The position numbers and the translations under genes were made by a program. Source: a bacterium (lineage in GTDB: Bacteria > Cyanobacteriota > Vampirovibrionia > Gastranaerophilales > Gastranaerophilaceae). Taken from it: DNA of 34,934 nt. Where the stretch lies: NCBI GenBank assembly GCA_017470245.1, contig JAFUEV010000064.1, positions 1-34,934 of the forward strand, in the 5' to 3' direction. Under the pieces are notes generated by a model, which made no database searches, was not told the DNA's origin, and worked only from the letters and a program-made list of their open reading frames with translations. Positions 1 through 8,751 of the stretch are shown here, one piece after another. The stretch's first letter is position 1. Each line of letters starts with the position of its first letter.

Positions 1-641
1 AAGAAAAGAAACAAAAGAAAAATATTGAAGATTTAGATTTGACAATAGAAAATATACAGTTTGAACAGAGAGAGGAACGCAGAGAGGGAACAAGAAGAAG
101 AGGATACAGAAGAACTCAGGATAGAAATATCGTTTCTAGGGCGCAAAAAGATGCGGAATCAATAAAAGAAGTGGCAAAAAAGGAAGGCTATGAAGCCGGT
201 ATAAGTAATGCAGCTAAAGATATAGAAGAATTAAAAGATAAATTTGCCGAATTTTTTAATTATAAAGATGAAGTATTTGGTAAAGTATCAGATTGTATTT
301 TGGATGTTTCTGTTGAAATAGCAAAAAAAATTATTAATAAAACAATAGAAACGGATAGAGAGTATATAATTCCTATGATAAAAGGAGTTGTAGAAGAAAT
401 AAATAAAACAGAAAATAAAATAACGCTAAAAGTAATGCCAAAGGATGTAGAAATAGTTAAAGATAAAATATCAGACATTTTTTCAGGAAATTATTTTGAA
501 GCGGCAATATCTGTAATTCCGGATAAAGAGGTAAAAGACGGAGGTGTTATTGTTGAAACCTCAAATGGAATAATAGATGCATCAATAGAAACGCAATTAG
601 CTATAATAGAAAAGGTTTTTGCGAAGAAAGAAGAAAGTTAG
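1..641 (+). CDS. sctL: Type III secretion stator protein, SctL/FliH family (5' partial)
   Basis: This is probably the peripheral stator that links the export ATPase to the secretion machine on the cytoplasmic side. The frame is open to the left edge (first full codon at base 3), so the true start may lie outside; a TTG at 39 is the only start-like codon near the edge. The N-terminus is charged and rich in Arg and Glu, followed by a helical stretch. The C-terminal part has the family pattern: a conserved AKKIINKTIE helix, then a PDKEVKDGGVIVET segment and a GIIDASIETQL segment, as in FliH, SctL and V-ATPase subunit E. It lies 6 bases upstream of the export gate gene and in the same operon as the ATPase, which supports the role. 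Whether it is injectisome or flagellar cannot be told from this protein alone; the two neighbours favour injectisome. Confidence 0.75.
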   Translation, partial: EKKQKKNIEDLDLTIENIQFEQREERREGTRRRGYRRTQDRNIVSRAQKDAESIKEVAKKEGYEAGISNAAKDIEELKDKFAEFFNYKDEVFGKVSDCILDVSVEIAKKIINKTIETDREYIIPMIKGVVEEINKTENKITLKVMPKDVEIVKDKISDIFSGNYFEAAISVIPDKEVKDGGVIVETSNGIIDASIETQLAIIEKVFAKKEES

Positions 642-647
642 GGATAA

Positions 648-2750
648 ATGGCGCAACCTCAGGGTGCAAAACCGTCAATGGTAAGTGAAATTGGTTTAGC
701 AATATTTGTAATATTGCTGATAGTTTTGCTTATTTGTGAGTTGCCTCCGGTTATTGTAAACTTTGCAATAAGTTTTAATATTACCTTGGGTATTTTGCTT
801 ATGATGATAGCAATATATATACAAAAACCTCTGGAACTTGCTTCATTTCCTTCTATTATTCTTATTGGTACAATGTTTAGACTTGTACTTTCAATTGCTT
901 CAACTAGGTTAATTCTTGCAAAAGGTGAAGCTGGTGAAGTTATCGATGCATTTGGTAATTTCGTAACCGGTGGTAATTTGGTCGTAGGTTTCGTTATATT
1001 TTTAATAATAACAATTGTACAGTTTATGGTAATTACAAAAGGTTCTGAACGTATTGCCGAAGTTGCTGCAAGATTTGCCTTAGATGCTATGCCTGGTAAA
1101 CAGATGGTTATCGATGCCGACTTCAATGCCGGTTTGATATCACCGGAAGAAGCCGTTAAACGAAGAGAAGATTTGCAGCGTGAATCAAACTTATACGGTT
1201 CTATGGATGGTGCTATGAAGTTCGTAAAAGGTGATACAATGGCAGGTATCATCATCGTTATAATAAATATTGTCGGCGGCTTGTGTGTTGGTGTTTTGAT
1301 GAACGGTATGCAACCGGGTGAAGCTGTTCAAAAATATACGGTATTAACTGTTGGTGACGGTCTTGCCGCTCAATTACCATCATTATTAATGGCTATATCT
1401 GCAGGTATCGTAATGACCCGTTCAACCGCTTCAGGCGGTTCATTGGCGGGGGATTTGGCAGGGCAAATTTTAAGCAAGCCTTCCAGCTTGATATTTACGG
1501 TTGTATTCTTACTGTTAATTGCAATGACAAGTTTTGTAACCCACTTACCGTGGTATACATTTACTGTTTATGCTTTGGTTATAATGGCAGCTTATTTAAT
1601 TGTTTCGGTTAATAAGGATGTTCAATCTCAATTGGGACAATTGGAAAATGTTAAAAAGAGTATGAGTGATTTGACCAATCCAAACAGAATGTATGAACGT
1701 TTAGGTGTTGATGTATTGCAATTGCAAGTTGGTACAGGATTGTTGGTTATTGCCGATCCGGAGCAAGATGGTATGCTGCTTCCTAAAATTGCTGCTTTAA
1801 GACAACGTGTAACTGATGAATTAGGTTATATTATTCCGAATATAAGAATTATGGACTCTTCCGCAATTGGTGTTAATGACTATATGATTTCAGTAAGAGG
1901 TAATACTGTAGCTGTTGGTACCGTATATCCTAAAAAGACAATGGTTATTGCTGATCAATGGGATGCAACAGGCAGAGAAGTTCCAAAAGATGCAATAATA
2001 GGTATAGACCCTACATATCAAACACAGGCATATTGGTTGGATGCAGAACTTACTAAAAATTACAAAGATATTACGGCTGTTGATTCTGTAGACGTAATTA
2101 TTACCCATTTACAAGATTGCGTAAGAAAATATGTAGATGAAATTATGACTAAAACCGATGTTCTTAAACTTATGGAACTTGTTAAGAGCCAAGACCCGAC
2201 ATTGGTTAATGACCTTGTACCTGCCATTATTTCAACGAGTGATTTGCGTAAAATCTTTGTTAACCTTATTAGAGAAAAGGTTTCAATTAAGGATATTATG
2301 TTCATTTTTGAAAGATTGTGCGATTATGCAAGATTTTCAAAAGAGCCTGATATATTGTCTGAACGTTTAAGAGCAGCACTGGGCAGACAAATATGTCTTG
2401 CAAATTGTACTCCTGAAAAAATCTTATATGCTTTAACTTTATCTCCTGATTGGGAGAAAACGTTGGATGACAGTTGTCAAAGAACGGAACTCGGTACAAT
2501 GTTCCTGTTAAATCCTATGCAAGTTCAGGAACTTATTGAGTCCGCAGCTTCAACATTAATAAGAGCGCATCAAAGTATAAATGTACAACCTGTTATACTT
2601 TGTTCACCAAGAATAAGATTACCGTTGTATCAATTGTTGGAAAGACATATCCCAACCATTGTTGTAATTTCTTATTCTGAACTTATAACGGATATTAGAG
2701 TTGAAGCGGTTGATACAATAGGTGAATCGGTAAATTATAATTTTGAGTAG
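648..2750 (+). CDS. sctV: Type III secretion export gate protein SctV (FlhA/InvA family)
   Basis: This is the large export gate protein of type III secretion, forming a ring in the inner membrane that passes substrates to the channel. It has about 700 residues, the family's usual length. The first 320 or so residues hold roughly eight hydrophobic segments; the rest is the cytosolic ring domain. Motifs seen are TRLILAKGEAGEVI, VITKGSERIAEVAARF (from residue 128), LDAMPGKQM, and YGSMDGAMKFVKGD (DGAM at 187-190). From memory of the families, flagellar FlhA normally has TKGAGR and DGASKFVRGD at these places, while injectisome SctV (InvA, YscV) has TKGSER and DGAMKFVKGD, so this looks like an injectisome protein. 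It lies 6 bases after the stator gene and 6 bases before the ATPase gene, in one operon. The family is certain; the injectisome subtype is likely but needs a tree. Confidence 0.93.
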   Translation: MAQPQGAKPSMVSEIGLAIFVILLIVLLICELPPVIVNFAISFNITLGILLMMIAIYIQKPLELASFPSIILIGTMFRLVLSIASTRLILAKGEAGEVIDAFGNFVTGGNLVVGFVIFLIITIVQFMVITKGSERIAEVAARFALDAMPGKQMVIDADFNAGLISPEEAVKRREDLQRESNLYGSMDGAMKFVKGDTMAGIIIVIINIVGGLCVGVLMNGMQPGEAVQKYTVLTVGDGLAAQLPSLLMAISAGIVMTRSTASGGSLAGDLAGQILSKPSSLIFTVVFLLLIAMTSFVTHLPWYTFTVYALVIMAAYLIVSVNKDVQSQLGQLENVKKSMSDLTNPNRMYERLGVDVLQLQVGTGLLVIADPEQDGMLLPKIAALRQRVTDELGYIIPNIRIMDSSAIGVNDYMISVRGNTVAVGTVYPKKTMVIADQWDATGREVPKDAIIGIDPTYQTQAYWLDAELTKNYKDITAVDSVDVIITHLQDCVRKYVDEIMTKTDVLKLMELVKSQDPTLVNDLVPAIISTSDLRKIFVNLIREKVSIKDIMFIFERLCDYARFSKEPDILSERLRAALGRQICLANCTPEKILYALTLSPDWEKTLDDSCQRTELGTMFLLNPMQVQELIESAASTLIRAHQSINVQPVILCSPRIRLPLYQLLERHIPTIVVISYSELITDIRVEAVDTIGESVNYNFE

Positions 2751-2756
2751 TAAATA

Positions 2757-4106
2757 ATGTTAAATCAAAGTACTGAAAAATCAATTGAATATGTAAAAGC
2801 GCAAGCCATTGAATTATTGAATAATACCAAACTTTATTCTTATAAGGGTACTGTATCAAAACTATTGGGTTTAACAGTAGAAGTAAAATTGCCGGGTTTG
2901 AAAATCGGTGATTTATGCTTTATTGAAACTTATGAAGGTGAAAAAAAACCGGCGGAAGTTGTTGCTTTTAAAGGTGAAAATGCTCAATTACTTTTATTGT
3001 ATGACGGAGCAGGAATAGGACAGGGAAGTCTTGTAACAACAACAGGGCGTTCTATAAGTATTCCTGTTGGTGATTTCTTGTTAGGCAGGTTAATTAGTCC
3101 TTTAGGAGAACCTATAGATGGAAAACCAATGGATACAAGAGGTGCTGAATGGGTTAATATAGATAATCCCCCTCCTGGAGCGTTTGACCGTCCTATTATT
3201 AAAACTATGTTTTCAACAGGTGTTAGGGCAATAGATTCTATGCTTACACTGGGAGCCGGACAGCGTATGGGATTGTTTGCAGGTTCAGGTGTTGGTAAAA
3301 GTACAATGCTTGGTATGATAGCAAGAAATTCTGATGCTGATGTAAACGTTGTAGCACTGATTGGCGAACGTGGCAGAGAAGTAAAAGAGTTTATTGAAAA
3401 TTCACTTGGTGAAGAAGGTATGAGAAAATCAGTTCTTGTATGTTCAACAGGAGACCAACCTCCTTTGATTCGTCAAAAATGTCTTCACTCTGCAACTGCA
3501 GTTTGTGAGTATTTTAGAGATAAAGGTAAAAAAGTCTTTTTGATGACGGATACTGTTACACGTTGTGCAATGGCAGGCAGAGAAGTTGGACTTTCAATCG
3601 GTGAACCTCCAACAATTAAAGGTTATCCTCCTTCTATATTTTCGTGGCTTCAAAAAGTTCTTGAAAGAAGCGGAAACAGTCCTAGAGGTTCTATTACGGC
3701 ATTATATACAGTACTTATGGAAGGTGATGATATTAATGACCCTGTAGTTGATACTGTTAGAGGTATTGTTGACGGTCACATATTCTTATCAAGAAAAATT
3801 GCCGAAATGAACCATTATCCTGCGATTGATGTACTCGGAAGTATTAGTCGTTTGTTTACGGAAATTGTTACGGAAGAACATAAACAGGCTGCATATAAGA
3901 TGCGTAAATTAATGGCATTATACAGGGAAAATAAAGATTTGATTGATGTGGGTATGTATAATGCAGGTTCAAATCCAAAATTGGATATTGCAATTGAACT
4001 TCAACCGCAAATAAACGCATTCTTGCAACAAAGAATTTCTGATAGCGTAACAATGGAGTCCACAATATCTACACTTATTTCAATGATGAAGGATGTTGAT
4101 ATCTAG
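2757..4106 (+). CDS. sctN: Type III secretion ATPase SctN (FliI/YscN family)
   Basis: This hexameric ATPase unfolds substrates and releases chaperones at the base of the secretion machine. At 449 residues it is full length for FliI/SctN. The N-terminal beta-barrel is followed by Walker A GSGVGKS at residues 176-182, LIGERGREVKEF, the Walker B region VFLMTD, and the GEPPTIKGYPPSIF loop. The SITALYTVLMEGDD and NHYPAIDVLGSISR motifs read more like SctN than flagellar FliI. One oddity is TDTVTRCAMAGREVGL, where relatives usually have SVTRFAMAQREI: Cys replaces an aromatic residue and Gly replaces Gln. It is the last gene of the three-gene run; its TAG stop overlaps the stop of the convergent aroE in a CTAG palindrome. 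Confidence 0.92.
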   Translation: MLNQSTEKSIEYVKAQAIELLNNTKLYSYKGTVSKLLGLTVEVKLPGLKIGDLCFIETYEGEKKPAEVVAFKGENAQLLLLYDGAGIGQGSLVTTTGRSISIPVGDFLLGRLISPLGEPIDGKPMDTRGAEWVNIDNPPPGAFDRPIIKTMFSTGVRAIDSMLTLGAGQRMGLFAGSGVGKSTMLGMIARNSDADVNVVALIGERGREVKEFIENSLGEEGMRKSVLVCSTGDQPPLIRQKCLHSATAVCEYFRDKGKKVFLMTDTVTRCAMAGREVGLSIGEPPTIKGYPPSIFSWLQKVLERSGNSPRGSITALYTVLMEGDDINDPVVDTVRGIVDGHIFLSRKIAEMNHYPAIDVLGSISRLFTEIVTEEHKQAAYKMRKLMALYRENKDLIDVGMYNAGSNPKLDIAIELQPQINAFLQQRISDSVTMESTISTLISMMKDVDI

Positions 4107-4954
4107 TCAACCATTTCTTCAAGTGCAGCTATTTTCATTTTCATAACATCGGGCTTTTTACCTGTCCATATTTCAAATGCTTTTGCTCCTTGATAAATTA
4201 GCATATCAAGCCCTTGTATAGTTTGAATATCATTTCTTTTTGCTATTTTGATTAATTCTGTTTTTAAAGGATTATAAACAATATCATAAACAATTGAATC
4301 TTTGTTCATTGTTTTTATTATATCTTCATCAATCGGTGAAAGCCCCATTGCTTTACTTTTCATACCAATGGGCGTTGTGTTTACAAGCATTTTGTAATCT
4401 GATAAATTTGTTAAACTTTCTAGTTGTTTACAAGTCATACGAACGTTAGGAAAATTTTTTCTTAATGCTTCAACCATTGTTGATGCATTTACTATATTTC
4501 TTACATAAAAGTCTATATTAGACACTTTTAAAATTGAAAGTCCGACACCAATTGCTCTTGCTGCACCGCCTGAACCTAAAACTGCAATATTTTGATTTTC
4601 CAAACTTTTCCTATAATCTTCTGGAATAGCTTCTACAAAACCGTATACGTCGGTATTGTAGCCCATTAAGGAAGCATCCGGCATGATTTTTATTGTATTT
4701 GCACTGCCGGTTACATTTGCAACATTATCAACCCCTGAAAGAAAAAGTGTAACAGGAACTTTTAAAGGGATTGTAACATTAAATCCTTGAAACCCATTTG
4801 TACGAAGGTATTTTAACCTCGTAACCAAATCTTCTTGTTCGGTTTCCAAAATTTCGTATGTTCCTTCCAAGCCTACGGATTTTAATGCCGCTTCTTGTAT
4901 TACTTTTGACATTGAATGGGACAGAGGGTAACCTATAAGTCCAAATTTATACAT
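4103..4954 (-). CDS. aroE: Shikimate dehydrogenase (NADP+)
   Basis: It reduces 3-dehydroshikimate to shikimate in aromatic amino acid synthesis. The protein has 283 residues, typical for AroE. Visible motifs are the N-terminal GYPLSHSMSK substrate site, NVTIPLK with the catalytic Lys, GSANTI, GYNTDVYGF, the nucleotide-binding VLGSGGAARAI, NTTPIGM and the C-terminal GLDMLIYQGA. The start chosen is the ATG at 4954 (MYKFGLIGYP), because the family begins here; a longer frame to 4990 would run into topA. Only 2 bases separate it from the topA stop, and the purine-rich end of topA (GGAAGAAG) serves as ribosome site, so it is probably translationally coupled to topA. A DAHP synthase of the same pathway lies at 19300. 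Confidence 0.95.
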   Translation of the reverse strand: MYKFGLIGYPLSHSMSKVIQEAALKSVGLEGTYEILETEQEDLVTRLKYLRTNGFQGFNVTIPLKVPVTLFLSGVDNVANVTGSANTIKIMPDASLMGYNTDVYGFVEAIPEDYRKSLENQNIAVLGSGGAARAIGVGLSILKVSNIDFYVRNIVNASTMVEALRKNFPNVRMTCKQLESLTNLSDYKMLVNTTPIGMKSKAMGLSPIDEDIIKTMNKDSIVYDIVYNPLKTELIKIAKRNDIQTIQGLDMLIYQGAKAFEIWTGKKPDVMKMKIAALEEMVD

Positions 4955-4956
4955 AC

Positions 4957-7194
4957 CTATTCTTCTTCCATTTCTTTTGAAAAAGTACATTTTTTATTGC
5001 TGCAAACAAGTTTCTTTTCTTTTTTAGTTATTTTTTTAACTAATATATTTCCGCATTCGGGGCATTTCTCGTTAACAGGTTCATTCCAAGAAACAAAATC
5101 GCAATCAGGGTAGTTGCTGCAACCAAAGAAAATTTTACCGTATTTCGATTTTTTAAAGACAATTTCGCCTTTACCGCATTTTGGACATTTTACACCTGTT
5201 GATTTTATTATTCTTTTTCTGTGTTTGCAAGATTCACTTGTACATTCAAGGTAAGGTCCGTAAGGTCCTGTTTTTTGAATCATAGGTGAACCGCATTTCT
5301 CACATTTTTCATCAGTTTCAGCAGGTGGCGGTGCAACTGTTCCATCTTTATTTAACGGTAACATTGTTTTGCATTCAGGATATTTGGAACAACCTAAAAA
5401 CTGTGTGCCAAATCGGCTTGTTCTCACAACCATTTTGCTTCCACAGTTAGGACAAATTGTATCTGATTCTATATTCACCCTTTGCATATTTTGTTTTGCG
5501 CTTGAAACAGTATCTATAAAAGGTGTGTAAAACTCTTTTAATACTTCATTCCATTTTAATTTATCTTCCGCAATTTCATCCAATTTTGTTTCCATTCTTG
5601 CGGTAAATTCATAATTCATAATATCTTTAAAATGTTCAACAAGCTGCTTGCATAATGTCATCCCGAGTGAGGTTGGAGCAAGAGCTTTTTCTATTTTTTC
5701 TACATAATTTTTTTGTTGTATTTTTGAAATAATAGGTGCGTAAGTACTAGGACGACCTATTCCGTGTTCTTCTAATGCTTTTACAAGAGATGCTTCGGTA
5801 AATCTTGGCGGCGGACTTGTAAAATGTTGCTTTGGCAAAATTTCTTTTAATTTTAAATTATCACCTTCTTTTAGGTCAGGAATTTTAGATGTTTCTTCTT
5901 TTTCATCGTCATCATTATATACCTTTAAGTATCCTTCAAAGGTGATTTTACTTACACCTGCCTTAAATAAACATTCGCCTGCTTCAATGTCGACAGTTGT
6001 ATTTTTAACTGTTGCATTTTCCATTTGTGAAGCTACAAATTTACTCCAAATAAGTTTATATAATTGATATTGCTCATTTGTAAGATACTGCTTAATACTT
6101 TCAGGTGTTCTGTCAATATAAGAAGGTCGAATTGCTTCGTGTGCATCTTGTACGTTTTTTGATTTTTTTACATAGTTGTTTGGCGTTTTTGGATAATAAT
6201 TATCGCCGTATTTTTCGGTAATAAATTCTTTTGCGGCTGCTTGTGCATCATCCGAAACACGAACCGAATCAGTTCTCATATATGTAATTAAACCAACAGG
6301 TCCATCAGTGCCGATATCAATACCTTCGTATAGTTTTTGAGCTATCTGCATTGTTTTTGAAACACCATAGCCGAGTTTATTACTTGCTTCACGTTGTAAC
6401 GTAGATGTAATAAATGGTGCAGACGGTTTCCTTTGTGTATTTCTTGTTGATATTTTGGAAACTGTATAAACTCTATCTTTTGCTTTTAGATATTCAACTA
6501 TTTCATTTGCTTCTTTTTCATTTTGTATATCAGCTTTTGAATTTTTATATTTTGAAAGCTCTGCAGTAAATTTAGATTTGTCTTTTAATAAGTCGGCAGA
6601 AATCGTCCAATATTCTACAGGTGTGAATGCTTTTATTTCATCTTCACGTTCACATATCATTTTTAATGCAACGCTTTGAACTCTACCGGCTGATAGGTGA
6701 TAGTTTCTCATTTTTTCCCATAGAACAGGGCTTATTTTATAACCTACAAGTCTGTCCAAAATTTGTCTTGTTTGTTGAGCTTTTACTCTGCTCATGTCAA
6801 TTTGTCTCGGATGCTCAACAGCATAAGTTACTGCTTTAGGTGTGATTTCGTTAAATTCTATTCTGTATACTTTTTCGGCAGGCACATTTATAACTTCATT
6901 AACGTGCCATGCTATTGCTTCTCCTTCACGATCAGGGTCGGATGCAAGATATACTTTGTCAGACTTTTTTGCTAAATCACTTAATTTTTTAACTACAGCC
7001 TTTTTTTCAGGAATTACTTCAAAAGATGGCGTAAAATCATTTTGTACATCAAAGCCTAAGACTTTAGGCGGAAAATCTCGTATGTGTCCGTAACTCGCTT
7101 CTATATCATAAGAACTTCCCAAAATCTTTTTTATTGTTTTTGATTTTGCAGGTGACTCAACTATTACTAATATTTGTTCTTTCTTTTTTGCCAT
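4957..7194 (-). CDS. topA: DNA topoisomerase I (type IA)
   Basis: It relaxes negative supercoils by a transient single-strand break. The protein has 745 residues. The N-terminal Toprim domain begins ILVIVESPAKSKTIKK and has DPDREGEAIAWH. The active-site Tyr lies in TYMRTDS at about residue 305. The C-terminus holds four Cys4 zinc-ribbon modules (CPNCGSKM, CEKCGSPM, CPKCGKGE and CPECGN, each with a later Cys pair), a normal arrangement for bacterial TopA. It begins 6 bases after the dprA stop with an AGAGGA ribosome site overlapping the dprA end, and precedes aroE by 2 bases. The dprA-topA order is common across bacteria. Confidence 0.97.
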   Translation of the reverse strand: MAKKKEQILVIVESPAKSKTIKKILGSSYDIEASYGHIRDFPPKVLGFDVQNDFTPSFEVIPEKKAVVKKLSDLAKKSDKVYLASDPDREGEAIAWHVNEVINVPAEKVYRIEFNEITPKAVTYAVEHPRQIDMSRVKAQQTRQILDRLVGYKISPVLWEKMRNYHLSAGRVQSVALKMICEREDEIKAFTPVEYWTISADLLKDKSKFTAELSKYKNSKADIQNEKEANEIVEYLKAKDRVYTVSKISTRNTQRKPSAPFITSTLQREASNKLGYGVSKTMQIAQKLYEGIDIGTDGPVGLITYMRTDSVRVSDDAQAAAKEFITEKYGDNYYPKTPNNYVKKSKNVQDAHEAIRPSYIDRTPESIKQYLTNEQYQLYKLIWSKFVASQMENATVKNTTVDIEAGECLFKAGVSKITFEGYLKVYNDDDEKEETSKIPDLKEGDNLKLKEILPKQHFTSPPPRFTEASLVKALEEHGIGRPSTYAPIISKIQQKNYVEKIEKALAPTSLGMTLCKQLVEHFKDIMNYEFTARMETKLDEIAEDKLKWNEVLKEFYTPFIDTVSSAKQNMQRVNIESDTICPNCGSKMVVRTSRFGTQFLGCSKYPECKTMLPLNKDGTVAPPPAETDEKCEKCGSPMIQKTGPYGPYLECTSESCKHRKRIIKSTGVKCPKCGKGEIVFKKSKYGKIFFGCSNYPDCDFVSWNEPVNEKCPECGNILVKKITKKEKKLVCSNKKCTFSKEMEEE

Positions 7195-7200
7195 GTTCCT

Positions 7201-8301
7201 CTACACTGTTATAATGTATTTTTCACCTTCAGTTTGTGAAATTACTCCATCCAATTCTAACTTTGTTAATATTACCATTAAATTATTAATATTCAAATTA
7301 GTTTTTATAATTAATTCATCCATAGTTAATGAATCTTTGCTTAAATAGTCAATAATAAGTTGTTCATCTGCTGAATATTTTGTGTTATCAATATTTTTTT
7401 CATTAGCAGTGAATTTTATTAATTGCCATTTCATTGCATCCATTATATCTTGGGTATTAGTTACAAGTGTTGCTCCTGTTTTTAATAAAGAGTAAATTCC
7501 TTCCGTATTAGGATTAGATATTAATCCGGGCATGCACATAAGTTCCCGCCCTTGTTCAAGAGCAAGTTTGCCTGTTATCATTGCACCTGATTTTAGAGCG
7601 GCTTCTGCTACTAAAACACCTTTTGAAAGTCCTGATACAATTCTGTTTCTAATCGGGAAATGCCAACTTAGTGCATCCGTATCGGGCCAATATTCAGTAA
7701 GTACTGCTCCTTTCCCGTTTATTATTTCATTGAACAATTTAATATTCGATTTTGGATATATTTTGTCGAAACCACCGCCAATTACGGCTATTGTTTTCAT
7801 ATTGTTTTCAACTGCAACACTATGTCCAACAGTATCTATGCCCTCTGCAAGTCCTGAAACAATACATATATCCGTATTGGCAAAACCTTCCAGTATATGT
7901 TTTAAGGTGATTTTTGCATTTTCACTTGCCCTTCTTGAACCCACAACAGCAAGCGTTCTTTCTAAGTTACATTGTGTAATATCTCCTAACATAAAAAGTC
8001 CTGTGGGCGGATTATATATATTCTTTAATAAGGTTGGATATCTGGAATCTTCAGGATGAATAAAATCAATTCCACGTTCTTTTATATAATCAATACATTC
8101 TTCAGGTGATATTTTTTTTCTTTCTTCTATGAATACATTTATTTGGTTTTTTGTAATATTTTCAACTTTCCATAAATCGTATACCTCAGCATGCCATGCC
8201 AGTTCTATTGAACCGAAATGACTGTATAAAGCATTAACAAATTCCGAATTGGTTTTTGTTAAGCGTGCAAAAGCATACCAATATTTATCATTATTATCCA
8301 T
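7201..8301 (-). CDS. dprA: DNA-processing protein DprA (Smf)
   Basis: DprA binds incoming single-stranded DNA and loads RecA during natural transformation; many non-competent bacteria also carry it. The protein has 366 residues. The Rossmann-like core shows VVGSRRAS, IVSGLAEGIDTVGH, AVIGGGFDKIYP, FPIRNRIVSGLS, VAEAALKSGAMIT and LALEQGRELMCMPG. A short winged-helix domain (DprA-WH) follows in the last 60 residues. No clear Shine-Dalgarno sequence precedes the ATG at 8301, unlike its neighbours, so translation may start on a very short leader. It heads the dprA-topA-aroE run, 49 bases downstream of a small lineage-specific gene on the same strand. Competence itself cannot be inferred, as no com genes are in the window. 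Confidence 0.96.
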   Translation of the reverse strand: MDNNDKYWYAFARLTKTNSEFVNALYSHFGSIELAWHAEVYDLWKVENITKNQINVFIEERKKISPEECIDYIKERGIDFIHPEDSRYPTLLKNIYNPPTGLFMLGDITQCNLERTLAVVGSRRASENAKITLKHILEGFANTDICIVSGLAEGIDTVGHSVAVENNMKTIAVIGGGFDKIYPKSNIKLFNEIINGKGAVLTEYWPDTDALSWHFPIRNRIVSGLSKGVLVAEAALKSGAMITGKLALEQGRELMCMPGLISNPNTEGIYSLLKTGATLVTNTQDIMDAMKWQLIKFTANEKNIDNTKYSADEQLIIDYLSKDSLTMDELIIKTNLNINNLMVILTKLELDGVISQTEGEKYIITV

Positions 8302-8350
8302 AAACTATTGATAACATATAAAAACTACATAGTCCAGAATGAAACAAAAC

Positions 8351-8599
8351 TTAAGCCATACAAGAGCCGTTTTCTAGGAGTTGTTCATACTTGGTTTTAT
8401 AATATGCGGCAATTCTGCATGCTATATCAAGTTGTTGCTCTGCTGTATCTTTAGACGTAACACTTGAAAAATCATCAGGGTCATTAAACGTTTGTTCTTT
8501 TAAATAAATTTCAGGGGCTTTTCTTCCTGCAAAACTCACCGGTCTGATTGGTTGAGATGCCATATTTGACATTACAGGACTAATCGCTTGAATTTTCAT
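8351..8599 (-). CDS. Small protein with N-terminal SFAGRK motif, unknown function
   Basis: I do not recognise a function. The protein has 82 residues from the ATG at 8599, chosen because AAGGGGG lies 9 bases before it; a longer frame to 8650 starts without a ribosome site. The N-terminus (MKIQAISPVMS, then PVSFAGRKAP) is Ser/Pro/Met-rich and disordered-looking, with no classical signal peptide. The second half is charged and helical (QQLDIACRIAAYYKTKYEQL). The SFAGR stretch resembles NFGR near the start of the GH77 protein at 29788 and, from memory, similar N-terminal F-G motifs in other gut Melainabacteria proteins. It lies upstream of dprA on the same strand and may be its first operon gene. 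Confidence 0.7.
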   Translation of the reverse strand: MKIQAISPVMSNMASQPIRPVSFAGRKAPEIYLKEQTFNDPDDFSSVTSKDTAEQQLDIACRIAAYYKTKYEQLLENGSCMA

Positions 8600-8703
8600 A
8601 TTAAAATGCCCCCTTACACATAAATACATGCAAAATCTTATCACAATCAATAATTATTTGCAACTATCTGTATTGGTTATATTTTTATATTTTATAGACA
8701 TAA

Positions 8704-8732
8704 AAAAGGAGAACTTTATAAGTTCTCCTTTT
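8704..8732 (-). terminator. Intrinsic terminator after rpsG
   Basis: A perfect 13-base-pair inverted repeat (AAAAGGAGAACTT and its complement) with a 3-base loop lies 20 bases past the rpsG stop. Read on the minus strand it ends in a T tract (CTCCTTTTTTA), as expected for a factor-independent terminator of the rpsL-rpsG transcript. Confidence 0.9.
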
Positions 8733-8751
8733 AAATTTTGATTTATTAAAA

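Noticed and set aside
659..1255. 198-residue minus-strand ORF inside sctV
   Set aside because: It is fully antisense to conserved SctV motifs and lacks its own ribosome site; long shadow frames are common opposite membrane-protein genes.
7532..8059. 175-residue plus-strand ORF inside dprA
   Set aside because: It is antisense to the conserved DprA core and shows no family pattern of its own.
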